NCBI GenBank assembly: GCA_903889245.1
Contig: CAISWQ010000020.1
Location: 1-64,000, forward strand
DNA: 64,000 nucleotides
Source: an uncultured Lentisphaerota bacterium
GTDB taxonomy: Bacteria > Verrucomicrobiota > Kiritimatiellia > CAIQIC01
Direction of reading: 5' to 3'
In this document: piece by piece, positions 34,201 through 40,032 of the stretch
Layout of the letters: the number at the start of each line of letters is the position of its first letter
How positions within the stretch are numbered: position 1 is the first letter of the stretch
Made by a program: the position numbers and the translations under genes
The notes under the pieces: model-generated
The model's database searches: none
What the model saw: only the letters and a program-made list of their open reading frames with translations
What the model was told of the DNA's origin: nothing

Positions 34201-35213
34201 CGCTCGTCATCACCAAGGCGCGCTACGGCGTGCTCGATGATCCCGCCGCGACGCGCGATGTGAAGGCCAAGCTGCAGCAACTGGCGGATGGCGGCGAACG
34301 CATCGTCCATGTCTCGGACCTGGCGAAGGGCGATGATCCCGCCTATGGCACCGTGAAGACGCTGGCGGTCGAGTACACCGTGAACAGCGCGCCGCAGACG
34401 CTCTCCGGCACCGATGGCCAGACGCTCCGCTTTGCCTACGCGCCGCTCCAGGAGCGCGCCGCCGGGGTGCAGCGCGACGCCGCCGGCCGCCTGCAAATCG
34501 CCGCCGCGCAGGCCGGCCGCTACGAAATCAAGACCGCCGCCGGCCAGTCCCTGACCGCCGACATCGCCGCCGTGCCCGCGCCGCAGGAAATTTCCGGCCC
34601 GTGGGACGTCGCCTTCGATCCCAAGTGGGGCGGCCCCGCCAAGGTCACGTTCGACAAGCTCACCGACTGGAGCAAGCGGCCGGAAGAGGGGATAAAATAT
34701 TATTCAGGCACAGCCATCTACCGGAAGAGCTTCGATCTACCGGTAGAGATCAGAGGTCAGATGTCAGCGGTCAGCCAGAGTGCCGCGACAAAATCTGACC
34801 TCCGACCTCTGGCTTCTGACCTCTCTCGCCGCGTCTTCCTTGACCTCGGCAAGGTGGCCGTAATGGCGGAAGTGAAGCTGAACGGCCGCGACCTCGGCAT
34901 CCTCTGGAAGCCGCCGTTCCGCCTCGACGTGACCGAGGCGCTCAAGGCGGGCGAAAACACGCTGGAGCTCAAGGTCGTCAATCTCTGGATCAACCGCCTG
35001 ATCGGCGACGAGCAGTTACCCGAGGACAGCGACCGCCACCCGAACGGCACACTGAAGTCGTGGCCGCAGTTCATCCTCGACGAAAAGCCCAGCCCGACCG
35101 GCCGCTTCACCTTCACCTCGCACCGCCTCTGGAAAAAAGCCGACCCGCTCGTCGAGTCCGGCCTGCTCGGCCCCGTGACGCTGCGGACCATCGTCACCGC
35201 CACGCCGCGCTGA
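31278..35213 (+). CDS. Secreted GH106-like glycoside hydrolase (alpha-L-rhamnosidase type)
   Basis: The 1311-residue protein has a signal peptide (LLSALLLTTAVFAAD). The N-terminus reads PWVYWFPLSGNLSSNGITAD and GIGGVLYMETDQG, typical of the GH106-like barrel. WCGSGGPWITPELSMQ, STHIDSWEVGTQNWTP and SIEAYDASPSEDLQYGGQ carry conserved acidic residues of the catalytic part. Beta-sandwich modules follow, ending in a GH2-like jelly roll (GPWDVAFDPKWGG... LGKVAVMAEVKLNGRDLG). By family it removes L-rhamnose or a related deoxysugar from complex polysaccharide. An in-frame inverted word repeat (34745-34826) interrupts the last module. It follows the isomerase by 11 bases, so the two form an operon. 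Confidence 0.8.
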   Translation: MKIKTGLLSALLLTTAVFAADDLAKNFAAPPPAARPWVYWFPLSGNLSSNGITADLEAMARVGIGGVLYMETDQGTPKGPADFGGPQWRSLIKHATTEAHRLGLEINMNNDAGWCGSGGPWITPELSMQRVVWTETSLTGPQHFEGVLPQPKANKDYYGDIAVFAYPTPMEKIPIPALSGQSYATRQEIPLCATFAQAPAAAVVARGTMLDLTAHLGAGGKLAWDVPAGKWTLLRLGHTTTGKDNHPAPLAGRGLECDKLSKEAATVHFNGLMQKLIEDAGPLAGKTLVSTHIDSWEVGTQNWTPKFRAEFQRLRGYDPQPLLPVLAGCIVDSLEISERFLWDVRMTANDLLMENYAGRFRELAHQHGLRLSIEAYDASPSEDLQYGGQADEPMAEFWSWDKFGAAYSCTEMASAAHVYGKKILGAEAFTATDKEKWQGHPANIKDLGDWAFCEGINRFVFHRYAAQPWLNCAPGISMGPWGLHYERTQTWWEQSKAWHAYLARCQYLLQQGLFVADLCFLVPENSPQRFVSPVKGGHDRPGYNFDGCPADVVLTRMSVKDGRLVLPDGMSYRMLVLPRVEVMSPQLLGKIKELVTAGATVVGAPPVKAPGLAHFPQSDATVKKLAAELWGDGARPAEPTERKIGAGKIIWGGAFHTPKSEPQELKKVANLVGARWIWFNEGQPAQSAPTGHRYFRRVFTLDGPVQAAMLTLAVDNVFECWVNGKRACDGQNFMNATVANIAKLLKPGQNIIAVAAENSTDTPNPAGLIGTLQLAPRKGRQPIVIASDSQWEVAQHVAADWKTATAATKGWSAALELGPLGMPPWGDIAEPQPGAGGGDPTPNIQSVIPLLAKTGVPPDFSFSSANPATGVRYIHKLIGDADVYFVANKNPQDAEAVCSFRVAGKVPELWHPDTGRIETAAAFTQKDGVTSLPLRFEPSGSLFVIFRKDAAGLEAVATLARDGRPVLPAGAEAGTLVITKARYGVLDDPAATRDVKAKLQQLADGGERIVHVSDLAKGDDPAYGTVKTLAVEYTVNSAPQTLSGTDGQTLRFAYAPLQERAAGVQRDAAGRLQIAAAQAGRYEIKTAAGQSLTADIAAVPAPQEISGPWDVAFDPKWGGPAKVTFDKLTDWSKRPEEGIKYYSGTAIYRKSFDLPVEIRGQMSAVSQSAATKSDLRPLASDLSRRVFLDLGKVAVMAEVKLNGRDLGILWKPPFRLDVTEALKAGENTLELKVVNLWINRLIGDEQLPEDSDRHPNGTLKSWPQFILDEKPSPTGRFTFTSHRLWKKADPLVESGLLGPVTLRTIVTATPR
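34745..34826. repeat. Inverted word repeat inside the GH106-like gene
   Basis: AGAGGTCAGATGTCAGCGGT on one side faces ACCTCCGACCTCTGGCTTCT on the other. Each contains GGTCAG/CTGACC-type words, about 80 bp in all. It is in frame and encodes EIRGQMSAVSQ...SDLRPLASDLS between SFDLP and RRVFLDLG. Confidence 0.8.
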
Positions 35214-35216
35214 AAA

Positions 35217-35297
35217 GTTTCCTGGCATTGGAAACGGAAACCGGGAATTTTCCAGGGCTTGGAAAATCGCACAGAAAATTTTCCAAGCCTTGGAAAA
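35217..35297. repeat. Phased palindrome array, 3 units
   Basis: Units start at about 35217, 35248 and 35279, with a period of exactly 31 bp twice. It begins four bases after the GH106-like stop codon. Confidence 0.92.
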
Positions 35298-35299
35298 TT

Positions 35300-35433
35300 T
35301 ATGACACAGAAAGCCTTTGACCGACCCTGAACCCCGTGCTTGAATAGCCGCGCATCAGGAGTGAGCCTGCGGTTGCGGGCTCTGCCAACCGGGGACGGGA
35401 TCCCACGGTGGCTGCCTGAAGGTCGGAACCTTC
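35300..35433 (-). pseudogene. Possible decayed C-terminus of an FGE/SUMF1-like domain
   Basis: On the minus strand, one frame reads GRARNRRLTPDARLFKHG and the adjacent frame continues GFRVGQRLSVS followed by a stop. Deleting one G from the GGGG run at the switch joins them as TPDARLFKHGFRVGQ. That is the type of ending (RxxRxxPDxRxxxxGFR) seen in formylglycine-generating-enzyme/sulfatase-modifying-factor proteins. Upstream of this the similarity fades. It overlaps the structured-RNA candidate, so the two readings compete. Inference from a short motif only. Confidence 0.3.
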
Positions 35434-35513
35434 TGGCGATGTGTCCCGCGCGTGGCGGGAAAACAAAAATCCCGTGGCGGACAGGCCAGCCTGATGCAGG
35501 TTGGCCTGTTTTA
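35341..35513 (+). ncRNA. Candidate structured leader RNA ending in a terminator
   Basis: Several helices nest without conflict. The closing helix is TCAGG (35355-35359) with CCTGA (35415-35419). Inside it are hairpin GAGCCTGC-ggtt-GCGGGCTC (35363-35382) and hairpin GCCAaCCGGGG...CCCaCGGTGGC (35384-35412). Next come GAAGGT-cgga-ACCTTC (35418-35433), TCCCGC-gcgtg-GCGGGA (35444-35460) and the terminator. No match to cobalamin, TPP, SAM or other well-known riboswitch consensus was recognised. It may be a free small RNA or an attenuating leader of the three small genes downstream. Confidence 0.45.
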
Positions 35514-35516
35514 TTT
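35481..35516 (+). terminator. Strong intrinsic terminator
   Basis: ACAGGCCAGCCTG (35481-35493), loop ATG, then CAGGTTGGCCTGT (35497-35509) form a 13-bp stem with one G-U pair, followed by TTTTATTTT. It lies 45 bases before the next start codon. It either ends the upstream isomerase/GH106 transcript or an RNA in the leader, or acts as an attenuator. Confidence 0.85.
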
Positions 35517-35528
35517 TCGCCGCGCCTG

Positions 35529-35555
35529 ATGCGTCGCAGAAAGGAAACGACGCAT
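35529..35555 (+). promoter_or_regulatory. Hairpin presenting the ribosome-binding site in its loop
   Basis: ATGCGTCG (35529-35536) and CGACGCAT (35548-35555) are perfect 8-bp arms. The 11-base loop CAGAAAGGAAA holds the Shine-Dalgarno sequence, and the 3' arm contains the first two bases of the start codon (ATG at 35554-35556). Confidence 0.6.
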
Positions 35556-35760
35556 GAGCACGCAGATCAGCATCCGATTGAATCCGGCGAACCCGGATCA
35601 CCACCTGTGGAACAACCACGGCACATGGTTTCTCCACTACACCCTCCACCGGCCCGACTTCACCAAGCAGCGGGTCCGCACCTCGCTCCGGACCGGCGAC
35701 CGTCGCGTGGCGCGGCGGCGCCGCGACGAACATCTCGCGCTGCTCGGCGCCGCCGCCTGA
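35554..35760 (+). CDS. Small protein resembling an integrase arm-binding domain
   Basis: The 68-residue basic protein is not assigned to a named family. The core NNHGTWFLHYTLHRPDF, then TKQRVRTSLRTGDRRVARRR, resembles the N-terminal arm-type DNA-binding module of tyrosine recombinases (a three-stranded GTWxxxY...xxRxSLxTxDxxxAxxR pattern). No catalytic domain follows. It could therefore be a stand-alone DNA- or RNA-binding protein or a remnant. It is the first of three closely spaced genes: its stop is 12 bases before the next start, with AAAGGAGG in between. The start is set by AAAGGA in a hairpin loop. Confidence 0.6.
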   Translation: MSTQISIRLNPANPDHHLWNNHGTWFLHYTLHRPDFTKQRVRTSLRTGDRRVARRRRDEHLALLGAAA

Positions 35761-35772
35761 AAGGAGGAAACG

Positions 35773-36366
35773 ATGGACACTATCCTGATTTCCGTGAAAG
35801 AGCCTCACGAGCCCGAGCTCATCAGCTTCCCGGCGACCAGCCTCTACTTGTTCCCGCGGCAGCCCGGCCGCACGGAGGACAACAGCGTAACGATCTGGCG
35901 CCAGCTGCGCGACCTGGTCTATGCGCGCTGTGGCGGCGAGGTCGCCCTGCTCGATCGCGACGGCCTCCTGTTGTTCTACCCCAACCATCACACGCCGCTG
36001 CTGGCGGCGCTGCTCACGGAGCCCGCGTTCTTCGACTTCCTGGAAACGCACGACTACGATGGGCGCGCCGTGCAACTCTTCTTCCACCACAGCTACCGCT
36101 GGAGCGGCCTGCCGTGGCGTCCGAAAACCGTCCTGGCGGCGGCGGAAGCTGCACGGGTGGCGCCCTTCAACCGGGCGTTGCAGCAGATGGGTCGCTACAC
36201 CGCCACGCCGCACCCTGTGCCGGAGACGGCGCCCCAGCGCCGCTTGCTTTGCACCACCGTTCCGCCGATGGACTGGTTCCTGAAAAAGGCGGCCACGCAC
36301 TTCACGCCGGCGGATGTGTGCGTTGAACAAAAGATCACCCACCACCTGAAGGAGAACTTTCCATGA
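35773..36366 (+). CDS. Unrecognised 197-residue protein
   Basis: I recognise no family. The protein is soluble and mixed alpha/beta by appearance, with no signal peptide or membrane helix. Visible features are an early hydrophobic segment FPATSLYLFPRQPG, an acidic DNSVTIWRQLRDLVYARCGG helix, LLFYPNHHTPLLAALL, and AVQLFFHHSYRWSGLPWRP with clustered aromatic and histidine residues. It ends KKAATHFTPADVCVEQKITH. AAAGGAGG seven bases before the ATG is a strong ribosome site. Its stop overlaps the next gene's start as ATGA, so the two products are probably made in a fixed ratio. Confidence 0.65.
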   Translation: MDTILISVKEPHEPELISFPATSLYLFPRQPGRTEDNSVTIWRQLRDLVYARCGGEVALLDRDGLLLFYPNHHTPLLAALLTEPAFFDFLETHDYDGRAVQLFFHHSYRWSGLPWRPKTVLAAAEAARVAPFNRALQQMGRYTATPHPVPETAPQRRLLCTTVPPMDWFLKKAATHFTPADVCVEQKITHHLKENFP

Positions 36367-36563
36367 TCACCACGGCTGATATACAGGCGGCCATCAAACG
36401 CGAATACGAAAAACGCGGACGGAAATATATCCACACCGAACTGCGCGAGACGCTGGGCGGCCACACGGGCTTGCTGGCCATCGGCCGGTTCGGTCCGCTG
36501 CGTTCGGCGCCTCCGCCCCAGCCGCCCGCCTCGGATTTCAAGGACACCGGCGCCAACATCTGA
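36363..36563 (+). CDS. Unrecognised 66-residue protein
   Basis: I recognise no family. The N-terminal part ITTADIQAAIKREYEKRGRK looks like an amphipathic basic helix. It is followed by a glycine-rich GGHTGLLAIGRFGP and a proline-rich tail APPPQPPASDF. It starts inside the stop of the preceding gene (ATGA) with AAGGAG upstream. Translational coupling and conserved-looking spacing support it being real despite its size. It is the last gene of the cassette; 86 bases later the DUF1080 gene begins. Confidence 0.55.
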   Translation: MITTADIQAAIKREYEKRGRKYIHTELRETLGGHTGLLAIGRFGPLRSAPPPQPPASDFKDTGANI

Positions 36564-36573
36564 CAACTTGCGC

Positions 36574-36602
36574 TTGCATCGGCGCACGCGGCGGCTTACA
36601 AG
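36574..36602 (+). promoter_or_regulatory. Candidate promoter of the DUF1080 gene
   Basis: TTGCAT (36574-36579), 17-base spacer, TACAAG (36597-36602). The predicted transcription start is about 40 bases before the ATG at 36650, where GAGGAAAGG provides the ribosome site. The match to consensus is moderate. Confidence 0.35.
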
Positions 36603-36649
36603 TCGCCCTCGTGCGCAGTGACCAGATAAACCTAGAGGAAAGGAATTCC

Positions 36650-37837
36650 ATGAAGAAGCAGTTCACCTTTGTCGCCGCCGCGCTGCTGCTCGGCGTGACG
36701 GCTCAAGCCAACACCGGCTCCGCCTTCTATGGCGATCCCCCCGACGCCACCCATCCGTGGGCCATCCATGACTGGAACCGCCCGCAGCCGCCGCGCGTCG
36801 AGCCGCTGCCCTACGACGCCGAGAAAGCCAAGCCGCCCGCGGGCGCCGTCGTGTTGTGCGACGGCACCGAGGCCACGCTGGCCAAGTGGGAATGCGACAA
36901 GCCCGAAGGCGGCGCGACCAAGTGGATCATCAAGGACGGCGCCTTCCAGTGCGTGCCGAAGTCCGGCTATGTCCGCACCAAGGAAAAATTCGGCGACTGT
37001 CAGCTCCACGTCGAGTGGTCCGCGCCCACGCCGCCGCAGGGCGAGAGCCAAGGCCGCGGCAACAGCGGCATCTTCCTGATGGGCGCCGTCGAATGCCAAG
37101 TGCTCGATAACTATGACAACGAAACCTACGCCGATGGTTTCGCGTGCTCCATCTATGGCATCCGGCCCCCGCTCGCCAACGCCCTGCGCAAGCCCGGCGA
37201 GTGGCAGCAGATTGACATCACCTTCCGCCGGCCCGTCTATGAGGGCGGCAAGCTCACGCATCCCGGTTTCATGACCGTCTATTGCAACGGCGTGCTCGTG
37301 CAGAACAAGACCCAGCTCGAAGGCACGGGCGGCCACCGCGCGCGCGCCAAGCCCGGCCCCTATCCCGACGTCGGCCCGCTCAAATTGCAGGACCACGGCA
37401 ACCCCGTCCGCTTCCGCAACATCTGGTACGTGGCGCTGCCGGCGCGCACCGCGGCCGATGACGAGGGCATCAGCGGCCCGCTCCCCGAGGAAGCCACCGC
37501 CGCCCAGCGCAAGGAACTCGCCGCCCAGGTCCGCGCCGCCGCCGCCCAGCTCGGCGACAAGCCCCTCGACCAGATGCTCCGCCTCGCCGAGTCGCTGATC
37601 TATGTGGCCGACGACGCGACCGCGAAGGATGTTTGCGCGCGCTTCTGCGCCTACGTCGCCGGCCTCCAGCAGCTCCCGAAGGCCAAACTCAACGACAAGA
37701 AGGACGACGTGAAGCGCGTCCGCAGCGCCTTCGACTACCTGATCAAGTTCAAGTGCTTCACGCCCGACTGTCCCGCGCGCGCCGACCTCGAAAAAATCGT
37801 CAAGGCGCAGGGTTGGGATAAAGAAAAGAAGAAATAA
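36650..37837 (+). CDS. Secreted DUF1080 (3-keto-disaccharide hydrolase domain) protein
   Basis: The 395-residue protein has a signal peptide (FTFVAAALLLGVTAQA). The DUF1080 concanavalin-like jelly roll covers about 60-265. Seen are VVLCDGTEATLAKWECD, WIIKDGAFQCVPKSGYVRTK, FGDCQLHVEWSAP, GNSGIFLMGAVECQVLDNYD and the closing PVRFRNIWYVAL. By family it acts on, or binds, 3-keto-glycosides in sugar catabolism. The C-terminal 120 residues are helical and charged, with no recognised domain. The ATG at 36650 is preceded by GAGGAAAGG; the frame upstream has no signal peptide. Monocistronic by appearance. Confidence 0.85.
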   Translation: MKKQFTFVAAALLLGVTAQANTGSAFYGDPPDATHPWAIHDWNRPQPPRVEPLPYDAEKAKPPAGAVVLCDGTEATLAKWECDKPEGGATKWIIKDGAFQCVPKSGYVRTKEKFGDCQLHVEWSAPTPPQGESQGRGNSGIFLMGAVECQVLDNYDNETYADGFACSIYGIRPPLANALRKPGEWQQIDITFRRPVYEGGKLTHPGFMTVYCNGVLVQNKTQLEGTGGHRARAKPGPYPDVGPLKLQDHGNPVRFRNIWYVALPARTAADDEGISGPLPEEATAAQRKELAAQVRAAAAQLGDKPLDQMLRLAESLIYVADDATAKDVCARFCAYVAGLQQLPKAKLNDKKDDVKRVRSAFDYLIKFKCFTPDCPARADLEKIVKAQGWDKEKKK

Positions 37838-37921
37838 GTTTCGGGGCGACGATGAAATGGAACCGGGCGGCGCGTGTGCGCCTCCCGGTTTTTCTTTTCC
37901 CCGGGAATCCGCCACCAGCTT

Positions 37922-38890
37922 TCAGCAGGGCTGCGCAGCGAGGCTGGTGGCGAGTTGCGCAAGGCGCGCCTTTTCTGCCGGCGTCAGCGCGGGCAGGTCC
38001 GTGGCGCGGAGCGCCTGGCGATAGGCCTCGAGACTCTTGCCGCCGGGAATGATTGTGCTCGTTGTCGGTTCATCCAGCAGCCAGCGCAACGCGAGCTGGA
38101 TCATGCCGCGCTGCGGCGTCAGCAATTCCTCGAACACGGCATAACGCGCGAAGTCACGCGCGACGGCCTCGCCGCTGCCGTAGCGACCACGGCGGATGTC
38201 ATCGGTGGCAAACCGCGGTGCGTGATGAAAATATGTTCCGCTCAAGCGCCCGCCCGCAAACGCGCCGCGCACAATGCCGCCCGCGCCGGTCGCTGCGAGC
38301 AGCGCGACGAGCGGGTCCGGCGGACTGACCAGGCTGCGCGGGAACTGCACAACATCGAGCACGCCGAGCCGCTGGAGCATTTCCGCCGACTCCACCTTGG
38401 CCGTCGAGAGACCGATCGCACGAACCTGTCCCTTGCGTTTGGCCTCCAGCAAAAACCTGGCGGCTTCCTCGGCCTCGCCGGGTTTGGGCGGCACATGCCA
38501 GAGATAAACGTCGAGGTAATCGGTCTGCAGCCGCCGCAGCGAGCCTGCGAGCGAAAACGGCAGGCGCCTGGCCGAGGCGTCCTGCATTCGTTCGCCGCGC
38601 GGCCCGACCTGCGCACCGAATTTTGTGCTGATGATCCAGCGGTCGCGCCGGCCCTTGAGCGCCGCGCCAACCCGCCGCTCGCTCTCGCCGTTGCCATATT
38701 GCTCGGCCGTGTCCACGAAGTTGATGCCGAGCTCGCCACACTGGCGGATCAGGTTGATGCAAAAATCGCCACCAAGATCGGGGTGGCCATCGGCCTGGCC
38801 ATCGAGCAGCAATGGTCCGCCGAGCTGCCAAGCCCCGATGCCGATTTCCGAAACCCGCAACCCCGTCCGGCCCAGCTCGCGATAGTTCAT
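37922..38890 (-). CDS. Aldo/keto reductase
   Basis: The 322-residue cytosolic NAD(P)-dependent oxidoreductase has the AKR barrel. It opens MNYRELGRTGLRVSEIGIGA. The catalytic tetrad is visible: Asp and Tyr in INFVDTAEQYGNGESE, Lys in IISTKFG, and His in YLDVYLWHVPP. The cofactor-binding C-terminus reads TSTIIPGGKSLEAYRQ. The substrate cannot be inferred. ATGATG offers two starts; I chose the second (38888-38890) because GGAG sits at proper spacing and the family start matches. The frame runs on upstream only through a palindrome array. Confidence 0.92.
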   Translation of the reverse strand: MNYRELGRTGLRVSEIGIGAWQLGGPLLLDGQADGHPDLGGDFCINLIRQCGELGINFVDTAEQYGNGESERRVGAALKGRRDRWIISTKFGAQVGPRGERMQDASARRLPFSLAGSLRRLQTDYLDVYLWHVPPKPGEAEEAARFLLEAKRKGQVRAIGLSTAKVESAEMLQRLGVLDVVQFPRSLVSPPDPLVALLAATGAGGIVRGAFAGGRLSGTYFHHAPRFATDDIRRGRYGSGEAVARDFARYAVFEELLTPQRGMIQLALRWLLDEPTTSTIIPGGKSLEAYRQALRATDLPALTPAEKARLAQLATSLAAQPC

Positions 38891-38953
38891 CATGGACTCC
38901 CGTGTGGCGACCGCCATTTGTAGCGGAAACTCCACAGGCTGTCGCGCCGTGAT

Positions 38954-39002
38954 TTTTCCAAGGCTTGGACGGCCGGGCGGTCCTTTTTCCAAGCCTTGGA
39001 AC
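38954..39002. repeat. Phased palindrome array, 2 units
   Basis: Units start at 38954 and 38985 (31 bp apart). They lie upstream of the aldo/keto reductase gene and inside its 5' open frame. Confidence 0.9.
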
Positions 39003-39024
39003 ACACGGTCGGTTCCGCCCGCGC

Positions 39025-39044
39025 TTGTCCGAATATTCCGACAA
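39025..39044. promoter_or_regulatory. 20-bp palindrome, candidate operator
   Basis: TTGTCCGAATATTCCGACAA is symmetric except at one mirrored pair. A TAAAAT hexamer follows at 39053-39058, and the zinc-ribbon/EIIA gene starts 98 bases after the palindrome. It is unlike the three repeat families, so a regulator site is plausible. The regulator is unknown. Confidence 0.4.
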
Positions 39045-39141
39045 CGGGGCTTTAAAATCGGGTTTGCATTCTGGCGCGCGGCTGCTACAACGGGCCGGAC
39101 AATGAACCAAGTCCTCCCGTTTTTCGACGGAGAAAGAACGC

Positions 39142-40032
39142 ATGGAAACCACAGAACAGAATGGCAATACTCTCAACGGCAGAAGGGCCAGCACTCACAA
39201 AACCATCAATGATCTCGTCCAGTTGCAGGAACTGCTGGTCGCCCGCGCGCAGCAGGCGGCTACCAATCCGCAGGCGCGGCTCGAACAGCTCGAACAGAAC
39301 ATCCAATCACTGTTCCAATCGCTGCCGCCGGACGTGGCGTCACGCTTCAAGCGCATTGAGGAGCGCGGTCCGCTCGCGATCGTGCCGATCGCCAACGGCA
39401 TCTGCAGCGCGTGCGGCATGTCGCTGCCGGTCAGCCTCGTCCACACGGTTCACAAGGCGGAGACCCTGCACCAGTGCCCGACCTGCGGGCGCATGATTTA
39501 TTACCGCGAGGCCTTCGCGCGCCGCGTGCGCCAGCCCGCGGCCAAGCGCGGCGAGCCGCCGAAGATTGGCATCGAGCGGTTCTCCTCGCAGGAGCTGATG
39601 ATCCCGCAGCTCGTCTCCGGCGAACGCGACGACGTGATCCGCGAGTTGTGCATGAAGCTGGAACACGAGGGTTTCGTGGATGACGGCAACAAGCTGTTCG
39701 AGGAGGCGCTCAAGCGCGAGGCCATCGTCAGCACTGCGGTCGAGAGCGGCCTGGCCTTTCCGCACGTCCGCGGCGTCGAGGGCGGCGGCCTGACGCTGGC
39801 GCTGGGCCTCGCGCCCAAGGGCGTCAAGTTCGGCAACGGCGCCAAGGGCGCAAGCAAGCTCATCTTCTTCATGGCCATCCCGACCGCCGCCAGCGCCTTC
39901 TACCTCAAGTTGCTCGCCGGCCTGGCGCGCACCTTCGAGAAGGAGGAGAACCGCAAGAAGCTGCTGGAGGCGACGACGCCGGAGAAGCTGTGGAAGACGC
40001 TGCTCAAGCTCACCAAGTCCACGATCCAGTGA
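39142..40032 (+). CDS. C4 zinc-ribbon fused to a PTS EIIA-type-2 domain
   Basis: The 296-residue protein has three parts. Residues 20-75 look like a helical coiled-coil. Cys88, Cys91, Cys112 and Cys115 (CSACG, CPTCG) form a zf-RING_7/DUF164-like zinc ribbon. Residues 145-295 form a PTS EIIA-fructose/Ntr fold, with the phospho-acceptor His208 in TAVESGLAFPHVRG. It probably receives phosphate from HPr or NPr-like proteins and regulates rather than transports sugar, because no EIIB or EIIC gene is nearby. The start ATG is preceded by GGAG. Its stop overlaps a GTG start of the next gene (GTGA), so the two are coupled. Confidence 0.85.
   Translation: METTEQNGNTLNGRRASTHKTINDLVQLQELLVARAQQAATNPQARLEQLEQNIQSLFQSLPPDVASRFKRIEERGPLAIVPIANGICSACGMSLPVSLVHTVHKAETLHQCPTCGRMIYYREAFARRVRQPAAKRGEPPKIGIERFSSQELMIPQLVSGERDDVIRELCMKLEHEGFVDDGNKLFEEALKREAIVSTAVESGLAFPHVRGVEGGGLTLALGLAPKGVKFGNGAKGASKLIFFMAIPTAASAFYLKLLAGLARTFEKEENRKKLLEATTPEKLWKTLLKLTKSTIQ

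Noticed and set aside
35300-35433. A complete diversity-generating retroelement.
   Set aside because: No reverse transcriptase or Avd-like gene and no second repeat copy are in the window; only a possible FGE-like tail remains.
35341-35440. Cobalamin, TPP or SAM riboswitch in the leader of the small-gene cassette.
   Set aside because: The fixed consensus boxes of these classes were not found; only generic hairpins are present.
35299-36345. A 348-residue minus-strand frame covering the small-gene cassette.
   Set aside because: Only its last residues resemble a known ending; the rest is antisense to three genes with proper ribosome sites, so I report only the short FGE-like fragment.
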